Shown here in pieces: positions 51,410-62,845 of a DNA stretch of 64,000 nucleotides. The notes beneath the pieces were generated by a model. It searched no databases. It worked only from the letters and a program-made list of their open reading frames with translations, and was not told where the DNA came from. Position 1 is the stretch's first letter. Every line of letters begins with the position of its first letter. This stretch comes from Rhodobium gokarnense (GTDB lineage Bacteria > Pseudomonadota > Alphaproteobacteria > Rhizobiales > Rhodobiaceae), in contig NZ_JAOQNS010000005.1 in the NCBI RefSeq assembly GCF_025961475.1, positions 1 through 64,000 on the forward strand. The letters run 5' to 3'. Position numbers and translations under genes: made by a program.

Positions 51410-52374
51410 GCGTTCGCCCCGGCGCGGTTGGCCAGGAGCACGGCCAGCGCACAGGAAGACAGCCGCGACTGCAGGCTGTCGGCCCGGCTCGTCAGGATCA
51501 CCGGCATGGAGGTGCCGAGGATGATGCCCGCAACTTCGCCGTTGGCGAGGAAGGAAAGCTGCTTGACCAGCATGTTGCCGGACGCAAGGTCGGGCACGAG
51601 GAGGATGTCCGGCTGGCCCGCGACCTGCGAGGCGATCCCCTTTGTCCGGGCGGCCTCTGCGGAGATGGCGTTGTCGAAGGCGAGCGGGCCATCGATGATG
51701 CCGCCGCGGATCTGGCCGCGATCGGCCATCTTGCAGAGGGCCGCGGCATCGATCGTGGAAGCGATCTTCGGATTGACGGTCTCGACGGCCGACAGGACGG
51801 CGACGCGGGGCTGCTCGATGCCCAATGCGCACGCCAGATCGATGGCGTTCTGGGCGATATGGGCCTTGTCTTCCAAGGTCGGGGTGATGTTGACCACACC
51901 GTCGGTGATCAACAGCGGTTTCGGATAGGTCGCAACCCGCATCACGAAGACATGGCTGACGCGCTTGGACGTGCGCAGGCCGCCTTCCCGCTTCAGGACG
52001 GCACCCATCAGCTCGTCGGTGTGCAGGGCGCCCTTCATCACGGCGCCGACCTCGCCGTTGGCGGCAAGCTCGATGCCTTTGGCGGCGGCGGCGCGCGTCG
52101 TGCCGGCATCGACGATGCGCAGGGCCGAAATGTCGATGCCCAACTGCCCGGCGACGGACTCGATGGCCGCGCGCGGGCCGACGAGTACGGGTTCGATCAG
52201 GCCCTCGCGGGCGCCGTCGGTGGCGCTGCGCAAGGAGGTTTCATCGCACGGATGGATGACGGCCGTGGGCAGTGGGGGCATGCCGGCGCACAGCGCCTTC
52301 AGGTCGTCGAACTGGCGGCCGGCATCGGATTGCTCGAGGCGATCGCCGGCCGATAGGGAGGCGTGAACGGTCAT
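51406..52374 (-). CDS. Phosphate acetyl/butyryltransferase
   Basis: 322 residues of the PTA/PTB family: A-V-I-H-P-C-D near the N-terminus, MKGALHTDELMGAVL, SHVFVM, L-I-T-D-G-V-V-N-I-T-P, A-G-Q-P-D-I-L-L-V-P-D-L and NMLVKQL. It turns acyl-CoA plus phosphate into acyl-phosphate. The class includes true phosphotransacetylases and phosphotransbutyrylases; in this operon either acetyl-CoA or butyryl-CoA may be used. Start at the ATG 52374; longer alternative starts extend into the untranslated leader. Confidence 0.88.
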   Translation of the reverse strand: MTVHASLSAGDRLEQSDAGRQFDDLKALCAGMPPLPTAVIHPCDETSLRSATDGAREGLIEPVLVGPRAAIESVAGQLGIDISALRIVDAGTTRAAAAKGIELAANGEVGAVMKGALHTDELMGAVLKREGGLRTSKRVSHVFVMRVATYPKPLLITDGVVNITPTLEDKAHIAQNAIDLACALGIEQPRVAVLSAVETVNPKIASTIDAAALCKMADRGQIRGGIIDGPLAFDNAISAEAARTKGIASQVAGQPDILLVPDLASGNMLVKQLSFLANGEVAGIILGTSMPVILTSRADSLQSRLSSCALAVLLANRAGANA

Positions 52375-52525
52375 TTTTTGTCCCTGGGGTGAAAGTCGAA
52401 AACGGTCGCCTCCCGCCCGGGGGGTGCGGGCGGGAGGCAGGTCCTTTGCCGGATCTGGCTCGCCAGATCTCACTGGGAGGAGGCGATCCGGCCGAGGATC
52501 GGGAGGCTAAGTCAGATGCGGGCGA

Positions 52526-53704
52526 TCAATCGCGTTCCACGCACAGGGCCATGCCCATGCCGCCGCCGATGCACAGGGTCGCAAGGCCCTTCTTGGCACC
52601 GCGGTCCTGCATCGCGTAGAGCAAGGTCACCAGGATGCGGGCACCGGAGGCGCCGATCGGGTGGCCGAGCGCAATCGCGCCGCCATTGACGTTGACCTTG
52701 TCCGGATCGAAGCCGAGCTCCCGGTTGACGGCGATCGCCTGGGCGGCGAAGGCCTCGTTGGCCTCGATGAGATCGAGGTCGCCGACCGACCAGCCGGCAT
52801 TGGCGAGCGCCTTTTTCGAGGCCGCGATCGGGCCGGTCCCCATGACCGACGGATCGACGCCGGCCGTCGCCCAGGAGACGATGCGCGCGAGCGGGGCAAT
52901 GCCGCGCTTGCGCGCCTCGTCGCCGCTCATCAGCACCACGGCGGCGGCGCCGTCATTGATGCCCGACGCGTTGCCGGCAGTGACGGTGCCGTCCTTCTTG
53001 AAGGCCGGCCGCAGCTTGGCGAGCCCGTCCACCGTCGTCGACGGCTTCGGATGCTCGTCCGTGTCGACGACGATGTCGCCCTTGCGGTCCTTGACGGTCA
53101 CCGGAACGATTTCGGCGGCGAAGCGGCCGGCTTCCTGGGCGGCGCCGGCCTTTTGCTGCGAGGCGACCGCGAAGGCGTCCTGCTCCTCGCGGGTCAGGCC
53201 GTATTGCGCGGCCACGTTCTCGGCGGTGACGCCCATATGGTAGTCGTTGAAGGCATCCCACAGACCATCCATGATCATGGTGTCGACCATTTCGGCCGAG
53301 CCCATCTTGACGCCGGTGCGCAGGCGCGCGGCATGGGGCGCCTGGCTCATGCTCTCCTGGCCGCCGGCGACGATGATTTTGGCGTCCTCGTTCTGGAGCG
53401 CGCGGTAGCCCATGGCGACGGCGCGCAGGCCCGAGCCGCAGAGCTGGTTGACGATATAGGCGGTCGACTCGACCGGCAGGCCGGCGCCGAGGGCAGCCTG
53501 GCGGGCGGGGTTCTGGCCGGTGGCGGCGGTGAGGATCTGGCCGAGGATGACCTCGTCGACCTCTTCCGGCTTGACCTTGGCGCGGGCGAGGGCCTCGGCG
53601 ATCGCGACCGTGCCGAGCTGGTGGGCGGGAAGCTTGGAAAGGGCGCCGTTGAAGGTGCCGACTGCGGTGCGCGCGGCACCTGCGATGACGATCTCGTCGA
53701 TCAT
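52526..53704 (-). CDS. atoB: Acetyl-CoA acetyltransferase (thiolase)
   Basis: 392 residues, the standard length of biosynthetic-type thiolases. Nucleophile Cys in [10 protein letters not shown] (about 89), [21 protein letters not shown] (His), and C-I-G-G-G-M-G (second Cys). It splits acetoacetyl-CoA to two acetyl-CoA. In this operon one product re-enters the CoA transferase and the other feeds Pta-AckA. Confidence 0.95.
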   Translation of the reverse strand: MIDEIVIAGAARTAVGTFNGALSKLPAHQLGTVAIAEALARAKVKPEEVDEVILGQILTAATGQNPARQAALGAGLPVESTAYIVNQLCGSGLRAVAMGYRALQNEDAKIIVAGGQESMSQAPHAARLRTGVKMGSAEMVDTMIMDGLWDAFNDYHMGVTAENVAAQYGLTREEQDAFAVASQQKAGAAQEAGRFAAEIVPVTVKDRKGDIVVDTDEHPKPSTTVDGLAKLRPAFKKDGTVTAGNASGINDGAAAVVLMSGDEARKRGIAPLARIVSWATAGVDPSVMGTGPIAASKKALANAGWSVGDLDLIEANEAFAAQAIAVNRELGFDPDKVNVNGGAIALGHPIGASGARILVTLLYAMQDRGAKKGLATLCIGGGMGMALCVERD

Positions 53705-53842
53705 TTTCGTCTCCTGAGTTTACTTGCGATTTTTGCGGATCGGGGCGCCGGTTGCGTTGCTGAGCCTCGGCGATCGACGTCTCCGCGAGGAAAGGCTTGG
53801 GCGGCCGGCCGCGACCGGGAGGGACGCGGCCGGCGCGCGGTA

Positions 53843-55273
53843 TCAGGGGGTGACCGAGGGGGCCAGGATCCACAGCAGGAACATCACCAGCGGGAAGGCG
53901 ATGATGAGCTGGGTGAAGCAGAAGCCAACCAGATCCTTGGCGCGCAGGCCGAGGACACCCAGGAGGGGCAGCATCCAGAACGGGTTGATGAGGTTCGGCA
54001 GCGCTTCGGCAGCGTTATAGACTTCGATCGCCCACCCCATATGCGCGTTCAGGTCCTTCGCCGTCTGCAGCACGTAGGGCGCCTCGATGATCCATTTGCC
54101 GCCGCCGGAGGGAACCAGGAAGCCGAGGATCGCCGAGTAGACGCCGATGACGACCGGGAAGATCTCGATGTTGGCGATCGAGACGAACAGGTGCGAGATG
54201 TGGTGCGAGATGGTGACGCCGTCCGATCCCGGCACCTGGGTGAGCAGGGCTGCGATCGCCGCATAGAACGGAAACTGGATGATCACGCCGGCGGTCGTGG
54301 GAACGGCCTTCGACACGGAGGTCAGGAAGCTGCGGATATTGCCGTGCAGCAGCAGGCCGACCATCAGGAAGATGAAGTTGTAGTTGTTGAGGTTGGAGAT
54401 CGTCCCCATCACACCTTTGGTGGACAGCTCGACGTAGATGTATCCCGCCGCAAGGAGCACCACCAGCGCCGGCAGAATGAAATTGAACTCGAACCATTCG
54501 CCCGGCCGTGACTGCTTCAGCGCGCTGGTATCGGTCTCGGAAACGTCACAGCCCATGTCTTCGGCGGTCTTGATCTGATCGCCCTCCGGCGCCGAATAGT
54601 AGGCGACGGTGACGGCGACGGCGGCGATGATCAGAAGCATGACGATCGACTGCCACAGGAAGATCGTCTGGCTGAGCGGGATGACGCCGCTGATGTCGGA
54701 GATCGCTTTCGGCAGCGAGGCCGGGTTGGCCTGGAGCATTGCCGCCGAAGAGCTGAGACCGAGCGCCCAGGTGGCGCCGAGGCCCAGATAGGCGGCCGCC
54801 CCGGCGGCGCGGTAGTCGACCTTGATGTCGGTGCGCCGAGCGATGGCGCGGACCAGGAGGCCGCCGAGGACCAGGCTCAGCGCCCAGTTGAGATAGGACG
54901 ACGACATGGTCACGAAGCCCACCCAGGCAACGGCGCCGCGACTGCTTTGCGGAACGCTGGCCAGGCGCGCGATCAGTTTGGTGCAGGGCCCCGAGGTCGC
55001 CACCACATAGCCGGTGATGGCAACGAGGGCCATCTGCATGGTGAAGGGGATAAGTGTCCAGAACCCCTGACCGAAGGAGTGGGCGATCTCCAGCGGCGCA
55101 GCGCCGGTGGCCAGGTTAGCCAGGACGACCACGACGAGGGCCAGCGCCACGAAGACGAAGGCGTCGGGGAACCACTTTTCGGACAGTTCGGTGAAGCGGT
55201 AGGCAAGACGGGCAAGGCCCCGCGGTTGCTTGCTTTCTATGGGCGCGCGGGCCCGGACATCGGCGTTTGACAT
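53843..55273 (-). CDS. atoE: Short-chain fatty acid transporter AtoE
   Basis: 476 residues, about twelve to thirteen membrane helices. Family pattern: Y-R-F-T-E-L-S-E-K-W-F-P-D-A-F, then S-S-Y-L-N-W-A-L-S, P-S-G-G-G-K-W-I-I-E-A-P and N-L-I-N-P-F-W-M-L-P. It imports acetoacetate, butyrate and related acids. The start M-S-N-A-D-V at 55273 is preceded by an RBS-like GAGAGGCAA. Confidence 0.93.
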   Translation of the reverse strand: MSNADVRARAPIESKQPRGLARLAYRFTELSEKWFPDAFVFVALALVVVVLANLATGAAPLEIAHSFGQGFWTLIPFTMQMALVAITGYVVATSGPCTKLIARLASVPQSSRGAVAWVGFVTMSSSYLNWALSLVLGGLLVRAIARRTDIKVDYRAAGAAAYLGLGATWALGLSSSAAMLQANPASLPKAISDISGVIPLSQTIFLWQSIVMLLIIAAVAVTVAYYSAPEGDQIKTAEDMGCDVSETDTSALKQSRPGEWFEFNFILPALVVLLAAGYIYVELSTKGVMGTISNLNNYNFIFLMVGLLLHGNIRSFLTSVSKAVPTTAGVIIQFPFYAAIAALLTQVPGSDGVTISHHISHLFVSIANIEIFPVVIGVYSAILGFLVPSGGGKWIIEAPYVLQTAKDLNAHMGWAIEVYNAAEALPNLINPFWMLPLLGVLGLRAKDLVGFCFTQLIIAFPLVMFLLWILAPSVTP

Positions 55274-55401
55274 GGAGTTGCCTCTCTGAGGATTGGAGAG
55301 ACCACGCCCCTCCCCGCGCCGCCGTACCGCTCGGCAAGAGTGGTGACGGACGGGCGGAATCTTGAGGATGGAGCTGGTCGGGTTGGTGCGTTGGGTGGCC
55401 G

Positions 55402-56058
55402 TCAGATCCTGACGGGCATCTGCTTGACGTCGTCCGGTATGAGGAGTGTGGCCTCGGTCGCAGCCTTGACGTCGTCGATGGACATCTCGGGGGCGACTTC
55501 CCTGAGGACGAGGCCGTCCTCGGTCGGCTCGATCACCGCCATGTCCGTGACGATGAGATCGACCCGGCGCACCGAGGTCAGCGGCAGGTTGCACTTCTTG
55601 ATGATCTTCGGCGCGCCCTTTGCCGTGTGGGTCATGGCGACGATCACCTTCTTGGCGCCGGTGACGAGGTCCATCGCCCCGCCCATGCCCGGTACCATCT
55701 TGCCGGGGACCATCCAGTTCGCGAGCTGTCCGCCTTCGTCGACCTGCAGGCCGCCGAGCACGGTGACGTCGAGATGGCCGCCGCGGATGAACCCGAAGGA
55801 GGCGATGCTGTCGAACGCCGCAGCGCCCGGAATGAAGCTTGCGGGCGTTCCGCCGGCATCGGTCAGGTCCTCAAAGGCGGCCGCCTTTTCGGACAGGGCC
55901 TGCATGCCGATCAGTCCGTTTTCGGACTGGAAGAAGACGCGGATTCCTTCAGGCAGATAGGTGGTGACGAGCGTCGGCAGACCGATGCCCAGATTGACGA
56001 GATCGCCGTCGACCAGTTCCTGGGCCACGCGTTGGGCGATGAGGGCTTTCGAGTCCAT
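55402..56058 (-). CDS. atoA: 3-oxoacid/acetate CoA-transferase subunit beta
   Basis: 218 residues with the family signature L-V-N-L-G-I-G-L-P-T and the catalytic glutamate in S-E-N-G-L-I-G. G-G-H-L-D-V-T-V-L-G-G follows. Together with AtoD it moves CoA from acetyl-CoA to acetoacetate (or butyrate). One base after atoD. Confidence 0.95.
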   Translation of the reverse strand: MDSKALIAQRVAQELVDGDLVNLGIGLPTLVTTYLPEGIRVFFQSENGLIGMQALSEKAAAFEDLTDAGGTPASFIPGAAAFDSIASFGFIRGGHLDVTVLGGLQVDEGGQLANWMVPGKMVPGMGGAMDLVTGAKKVIVAMTHTAKGAPKIIKKCNLPLTSVRRVDLIVTDMAVIEPTEDGLVLREVAPEMSIDDVKAATEATLLIPDDVKQMPVRI

Positions 56059-56059
56059 T

Positions 56060-56713
56060 TTATGCCTCCCGGGAAATAAGGTGGTCGACCAGGACGCCGA
56101 CGGTTTCGACATGGTCGGGGGGGATCATGCCGACCGGCACGACCTCGGCCGCCTCGGCGACGACCGTCGCTCCGGCCAGGGCCATCGACGGATTGAAGTT
56201 ACGGGCGGTCAGCTGGTACTGCAGATTGCCGAAGAGATCGGCGCGCAGGGCGTGAATGAGCGCGAAGTCCGCCTTCAGCGGCGTCTCGACCAGATAGGTC
56301 TCGCCCTCGACCTCCAGCGTCGGCTTGCCATCGGCGACCACGGTGCCGACGCCCGTCGCGGTGAGCACGCCGCCGAGGCCCATGCCGCCGGCGCGGATGC
56401 GCTCGGCGAGCGTGCCCTGGGGCACCAGCTCGACCTCGATTTCCTCGGCGATCATCCGTTTCTGGGTTTCGGGGTTGAGGCCGATATGGGACGCTATCAA
56501 TCGCTTGAGCGCCCCCGCGTCGACCAGCTTGCCGATGCCGAAGCCCGGCCGGGCCGTGTCATTGGCGATGATCGTGAGGTCCTTCTTGCCCTGGCGGACC
56601 AGTTCATCGATCAACCGATGCGGGGACCCACCTCCCATGAAGCCGCCGATCATTACCGACGAGCCGTCAGTAATACTTTCGACTGCGCATGCACAACTAC
56701 ACAACTTTGACAT
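56060..56713 (-). CDS. atoD: 3-oxoacid/acetate CoA-transferase subunit alpha
   Basis: 217 residues. The CoA-binding loop is G-G-F-M-G-G-G-S-P-H, followed by A-N-D-T-A-R-P-G-F-G and L-V-P-Q-G-T-L-A-E-R-I-R-A-G-G. The N-terminus has a C-S-C-A-C cluster that is unusual for the family. First gene of the ato operon, 47 bp downstream of the expected start point of the sigma-54 promoter at 56769-56786. Confidence 0.95.
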   Translation of the reverse strand: MSKLCSCACAVESITDGSSVMIGGFMGGGSPHRLIDELVRQGKKDLTIIANDTARPGFGIGKLVDAGALKRLIASHIGLNPETQKRMIAEEIEVELVPQGTLAERIRAGGMGLGGVLTATGVGTVVADGKPTLEVEGETYLVETPLKADFALIHALRADLFGNLQYQLTARNFNPSMALAGATVVAEAAEVVPVGMIPPDHVETVGVLVDHLISREA

Positions 56714-56768
56714 TTATACTCCCTCGTGTACGTCGTTTTCGCTATACGGGAAAAGCTGCGCCAGTTGT

Positions 56769-56786
56769 CATGCATGCCCTATGCCA
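56769..56786 (-). promoter_or_regulatory. Sigma-54 promoter of the ato operon
   Basis: On the minus strand, TGGCATAGGGCATGCAT has GG and GC dinucleotides exactly 10 bp apart (GG at 56785-56784, GC at 56773-56772), matching the -24/-12 consensus TGGCA...TGCA. It points at atoD, 59 bp away, and the neighbouring AtoC is a sigma-54 activator. Confidence 0.75.
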
Positions 56787-56852
56787 TTCTTCCGGACCTC
56801 TTGATTCCCGTGGGCTTGACCGTCATTCCGACCTGAGGAGCACTTGTTGGGA

Positions 56853-56879
56853 TTGCGCAGCTTCTTGCGCAATGCGCAA
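56853..56879. promoter_or_regulatory. Candidate AtoC upstream activator sites
   Basis: Perfect 15-bp palindrome TTGCGCAATGCGCAA at 56865-56879, plus an additional TTGCGCA at 56853-56859, 12 bp to the left. They lie about 80-95 bp upstream of the -24 element and about 115 bp before atoS, where an enhancer-binding protein should bind. Confidence 0.6.
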
Positions 56880-56992
56880 AATTTTTCACATGGACTTTAC
56901 TTGGCAACGGGTCGATAAGATGGACCGCAAAGGCGTTCTCCGGCTCCTCCCGCCGGAAGCGCCCTCCTTCCCGAAAGGCCTAAGGCCCAGTC

Positions 56993-58920
56993 ATGTTCGA
57001 GGTGGGAATTCCCGGTGAGAGGCCGCCTGCGGTGGTCGACAGCGACCGCCAGACCACGCATGCGGAGCACCCTGTGCGCCTGAAGAAGCTCAGCGAACGC
57101 CTGTTGCCGGCGAAGATGCGCCAGCGCTTGATGCTGACGTCATTCGCCATGGTCGCCCTGCCGATCCTCCTCCTCGGCATCATCCTGCAGCATGAAGGCC
57201 GCGAAGCGCTGCTGAACGAAAAGCAGGACAAGCTGTTTACGCTCGCGCGCGTTCTCGATAGCGAGCTCGGGCCGGGTTTCGATGCCCTTCTGGCCGACCT
57301 GCCGTCCGGATGGCAGAACCGCCAGGCCGCGATCGCACATCTGAACGCCAAGCTCGCACCGATAACCGACAAGATCGCCGCCTCCGATCCGGGCGTCGGC
57401 TGCGGCTACTATTCCCGCCGCCTCGATGCGATCATCACCTACGGGCCGAGCAAGGACTACGGCGGGACGGTAGGCCGGACGATCTCTGCCGACCATCCCG
57501 GCCGCGACGTCATGGCGGTCGGCAAGCCGAGCGTCGAAACCGGCCCGCTGGTCCGCGGATCGATCATGAACGCCATGCTGCCGATCATCCGCGACGGCGA
57601 GGTGATCGGCTATAGCTGGGCGAACGAGTTCACCGATGCGATCGAGCGGCAGGAACAGACCGTCGACCGGACCGTGTTCGCCATCACCCTGGGCGGCATC
57701 CTCCTCGCCGGATTGGTCATCCATTCCATGTCGAAGCGGCTGTCGCGGGAAGTGGACGTCGTCGTCGGCGGGCTGGCGGGCCTCAAGAACGACCTGCGCA
57801 AACCGATCCGGCCGCTGCGCGGCGAGCTCGGCGAAATCGTCGATGCCGTCAACATCATGGCGAGGGCTTTGCTCGATGCCCGCACGCTGACGGAGAACAT
57901 CCTCACCAGCATCGCCGACGGCGTCGTCGCAGTCGATCTGGAAGGCCGGATCACGGCGTTCAATCCCGCGGCCGAGGTGATGTACGGCGTGCCGGCCGAC
58001 GAGGTGATGGGCCGGTCCTATCGCCAGCTTTTCGCCGACCACATGCATGTGGCGAGCGCCCTGCTCGATACGCTCGACACCGGCCACACGCATATCGGCG
58101 TGGCGCTCGAACTGCCCCGGACCGATGCGGTCTGGCGGCTGACGGCGACATCCAGCGTTCTCCACGACGGCGAAGACAGGCGCATCGGCGCCGTCGTCGT
58201 GCTCAAGGACGTGAGCGAGCGCGACCGGCTGATGGTGCAGGTGATGCGCGCCGACCGGCTGGCGGCGCTCGGCGAGCTGACCGCCAGCATCGCGCACGAG
58301 ATCCGCAACCCGCTGACCTCGATCCGCGGCTTCATCCAATACCTCGGCGATGGCGGCGAGCCGGAGGAGTGGAGCCGCTATTCCAAGATCATCATCCAAG
58401 AGGTCGACGTCCTCAACGAGACGATCAGCAAGCTGCTGGCGTTCGGCCGGCTGAGGCCGCCGCAGATGACCTCGGTCGATGTGGCGGAACTGATCAACGA
58501 CGTCAGCTTCCTCGCCAACGGGCCGGCGAGCGTCCAGATCGATTTGCAGATCGACGAGGACCTGCCGAAGATCGACGCCGATGCCGAAGCCCTGAAACAG
58601 GCCCTTTTGAACCTCCTCATCAACGCGCTCCAGGCCATTGCCGATGACGGCACGGTGGTCGTCACGGCGCGTCGCCATGGCGATGACGCGATCAGGATCG
58701 AGGTCCGCGACGACGGCGTCGGCGTTGCCCCCAATCACCTGAACAAGGTGTTCGACCCGTTCTTCTCGACCAAGCCGAGCGGCACCGGGCTCGGGCTGGC
58801 GATGGTTCACCGGATCATCGACGCGCACCACGGCGTCATCAGCTTCGACAGCCGCGTCGATTTCGGTACGGTCGTCACCATCGAGCTTCCGATCGTCGCT
58901 CCCCTGCCGGAGGAGACCGC

Positions 58921-58924
<4 letters not shown>
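56993..58924 (+). CDS. atoS: Sensor histidine kinase AtoS-like
   Basis: 643 residues. One helix near 45-65, a periplasmic sensor of about 165 residues (Cache-like: FTLARVLDSELGPGFDALL, G-C-G-Y-Y-S-R-R-L-D), a second helix near 235-255, HAMP and a PAS domain (ILTSIADGVVAVDLEGRITAF). HisKA has S-I-A-H-E-I-R-N-P-L-T-S-I-R-G-F and the HATPase has D-D-G-V-G-V-A and G-T-G-L-G-L-A. It senses acetoacetate or another short-chain acid outside the cytosol and phosphorylates AtoC. Its stop overlaps the AtoC ATG. A start 40 codons further in would still keep both helices. Confidence 0.9.
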
Positions 58925-60327
<1,403 letters not shown>

Positions 60328-60348
60328 TCTGGCGGGTGTCTGCGCCGG

Positions 60349-61157
60349 CTAGGACATAGACTCATTATTTCCGATCCATAGCCTTATTGCGGAAAGTTTG
60401 ATGAGAGTGAGATAGTTCTCGTCGTGCTTTTCGTATCGGGTGGCGATGGCGCGGCAATGTTTGATGCGATTGAAGAAGCGCTCGACGACGTTTCGAAAGC
60501 GGTAGAGCCATCGGCTGAAGGGCGGCCTTTCTCGTCGGCGGGAGACGGGCTTGGCGCACAGCCATCCGCCTTGCGCCTCCACTTGCCGACGTAATGCGTC
60601 GCTGTCATAGGCCGCATCGGCCAGCAGCGCCTGGCCCGAGCCGATCCCGTCCAGCATGTCGGCCGCGCTGCGTCCGTCATGGGCCTGTCCGGGCGTGAGC
60701 TTCAGCTTCACGGGCAGACCGTTCGCGTCGACGACAGCGTGGATCTTGGTGGTCAGTCCGCCTCGCGAACGCCCCATGCAGACGGCGCCGGATCGTGCCA
60801 CGCCGGCGGTTTCGGCGTCCCCCTTTTTGGCCGCCGAACATTGCTGGCGTGCTGGTGAACCTTGATGGACGACGAATCAACCGATTGCAGGTCGCCATCA
60901 TAGGCAGCCGAGACCGCCTCGAAAATGCGGTCCCATATACCCAGCTTGCGCCAGCGTACGAAGCGATTGTAGCACGTGGTGGCGGGGCCGTAGCGCTCCG
61001 GAATGTCCGCCCAGGGCGAACCCGTGCGCAACCGCCAGTAGATGCCGTTCAGCACTTTGCGATCATCGACCCGCGGCACGCCACGCGGCTTGTTTGGAAG
61101 TAACGGTTCAATGACCGACCACTCGAAATCGGTCAGTTCGTAGCGACGCTGGGACAT
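60349..61157 (-). CDS. IS5-family (IS427-like) transposase, two frames joined by -1 frameshift
   Basis: OrfA 61157-60753 (134 codons: QRRYELTDFEWSVIEPLLP, LNGIYWRLRTGSPWADIPERYG, D in Q-S-V-D-S-S-S). OrfB ends at 60349 (L-T-P-G-Q-A-H-D, second D in A-D-A-A-Y-D-S-D, E in R-N-V-V-E-R-F-F-N-R-I-K). The frames overlap by about 50 bp and a run CCAAAAAGGGGGA near 60820-60833 is a suitable slippery site for a -1 shift. The fused product carries a complete DDE set, so the element may be active. Confidence 0.88.
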
Positions 61158-61225
61158 GACAAACTCCCTTCGGAGCTTGAATCATCTATCGCCGGCAATC
61201 GCTACCCGTTTATGAGTTTGCGCCG
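60352..61225. mobile_element. IS5-family insertion sequence (IS427-like), about 870 bp
   Basis: The ends are imperfect inverted repeats: GGACATAGACTCATTA on the left and, read inward from the right, GGCGCAAACTCATAAA (the core ACTCAT is shared). Size and gene layout fit the IS427 subgroup. Target duplication not resolved. It lies 25 bp after the end of atoC and interrupts nothing visible. Confidence 0.7.
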
Positions 61226-61717
61226 GCTGGCGGACCAGACCAGAAAAGACCCATCGGCAACGATCGCCTGGGCCGGCAATTGCAGGTGCCGCCAGTATTT
61301 TCGGCTGCTCCAGTTTTCTTGGAGCGTTTCCTATTTTGGCTAAATCGGCGATGATTCCCAATCGCTTGGATTCGTAATTCAAGATGCGGGCCGGGACTGG
61401 CGGGCATCGCAAGCGTTTTTTGGAACCCCACCGGGCCTTCATCGTGGAACGGACTGGTCGCTCGTCATTCATTTTGGTCGGCAGTCCCGGCGCATCGCTT
61501 TGTCCGGCGACGGGTCGACAACGATCCACAAGGTTGAGGACGGACTAAGCGCAATAGGAATGACAACAAGGGAGTGGACATAGCGGGCGCTGATCGGAAC
61601 CAGTGATGTTTCGCCGTTCTTGGCTCGCGCAGGCCCGTGTGCGCGCCCTATGCTTGGTTTTGACCGGACCGCGTTCCGCGCGGTATGGTGCAGCGGACCA
61701 GGGCACCGCTATCCAAG
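61226..61717. other. Gene-free stretch between the IS and the LysR gene
   Basis: About 490 bp; short open frames on both strands lack codon bias or similarity to anything I know. GC drops to about 55 percent, so it may be old IS or island debris. The final 60 bp should contain the promoter of the LysR gene. Confidence 0.4.
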
Positions 61718-62677
61718 ATGATAGATATCAAGCATTTGCGCGTCTTTTTATGTGTCGCTGAAGTCAAGTCCCTCAGCCGCGCGGCCGATCTCATGCGGCG
61801 GTCGCAGCCCTCCCTGAGCCAGGCGATCCGCGACATCGAGACAACCCTGCAGACGCCCTTGTTCCACCGCACCGGCCGCGGCATGGAGCTGACCGGAGAG
61901 GGCGAGGCCTTTGCCAAGGCGATTGCGGAACCGTTGGCGGCGCTCGACCGGGCGATCTATCGCGCCAGCAGGAATCCGGAAGTCAAGGGCCGCGTCACCA
62001 TCGCGGTGCCGCCCTCGCTCAGCCCCTGGGCGACCAAGACGCTGACGGCAACGACCGTCCCGCACCATCCGGGGCTGCTGATCCGGATCATCGAGGGCCA
62101 TCCGGTTCACATGATCGAATGGCTGCAGAAGGGCGAAATCGACCTCGCGCTTCTCTATGGGCCGGTGCAGAAGCTGCATTTCAAGCTGACGCCGCTGTTC
62201 CGGGAGCCCCTTGTCCTGATCGCCAAGCGCTCCGCCGGCCTCGATCCGGCAAAGCCGGTCGAATTCCAGGAGCTCGGCCGGTTGCCGCTGATCTTGCCAA
62301 GCCGGCCTTTCGGCATTCGTGCCGTCGTCGATCTGGCAGCGCAGCAGGCCGGCATCCGGGTTGCCCTTTTCCTTGAGTCCGATTCCGGCACGTCGATGCG
62401 CTCCATGGCATCGGAGGGCCTCGGCTATGCGATCCAGCCGCAATCCGTCACGGTCGCCAGCGCCGAACAGATGCAATTGAGCTGGGCACCGCTCGTCAAT
62501 CCCGCCCTGGAGCGCGAGGTGATCCTGGCCGAACCGTCGGATCGGGCACCTGGCCGCGCCGTGGAAGCGGCCACATCCATGCTGGCCGCAGCCGTCTGCG
62601 ACCTGGAGAACGACCCGGCCTGGGACATTGCGGTCTCGCCGGTGTGCCGCCGCCTGGCGGCCAGCAGGAAGGCCTGA
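61718..62677 (+). CDS. LysR family transcriptional regulator
   Basis: 319 residues from the ATG at 61718 (M-I-D-I-K-H-L-R-V-F); a longer start at 61685 adds 11 residues with no family similarity. HTH residues 4-62 (SLSRAADLMRRSQPSLSQAI), effector domain 90-295. It is followed in the same direction by a hydantoinase-type gene, which it probably controls. No operator recognised. Confidence 0.88.
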   Translation: MIDIKHLRVFLCVAEVKSLSRAADLMRRSQPSLSQAIRDIETTLQTPLFHRTGRGMELTGEGEAFAKAIAEPLAALDRAIYRASRNPEVKGRVTIAVPPSLSPWATKTLTATTVPHHPGLLIRIIEGHPVHMIEWLQKGEIDLALLYGPVQKLHFKLTPLFREPLVLIAKRSAGLDPAKPVEFQELGRLPLILPSRPFGIRAVVDLAAQQAGIRVALFLESDSGTSMRSMASEGLGYAIQPQSVTVASAEQMQLSWAPLVNPALEREVILAEPSDRAPGRAVEAATSMLAAAVCDLENDPAWDIAVSPVCRRLAASRKA

Positions 62678-62845
62678 CGTCAGGGCTCTGTTATAAGATT
62701 TTCTTATATCTGCTATCGGATTCCGCCAGATAGTGGCGGATCGGGCCGCTTCGTAACATTCGGATCGACAGACATGGCGATTGTCCTCGACAAGAAGGGA
62801 CTTTCGGCCCGTCTGCTGTTTTGTGTGACGCAGAAAGAACAGTTC

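Noticed and set aside
60341-61229. 10-bp direct repeat TGCGCCGGCT flanking the IS as target duplication
   Set aside because: It overlaps the transposase stop codon and the inverted-repeat end, and is too long for the IS5 family; probably chance plus part of the terminal repeat.
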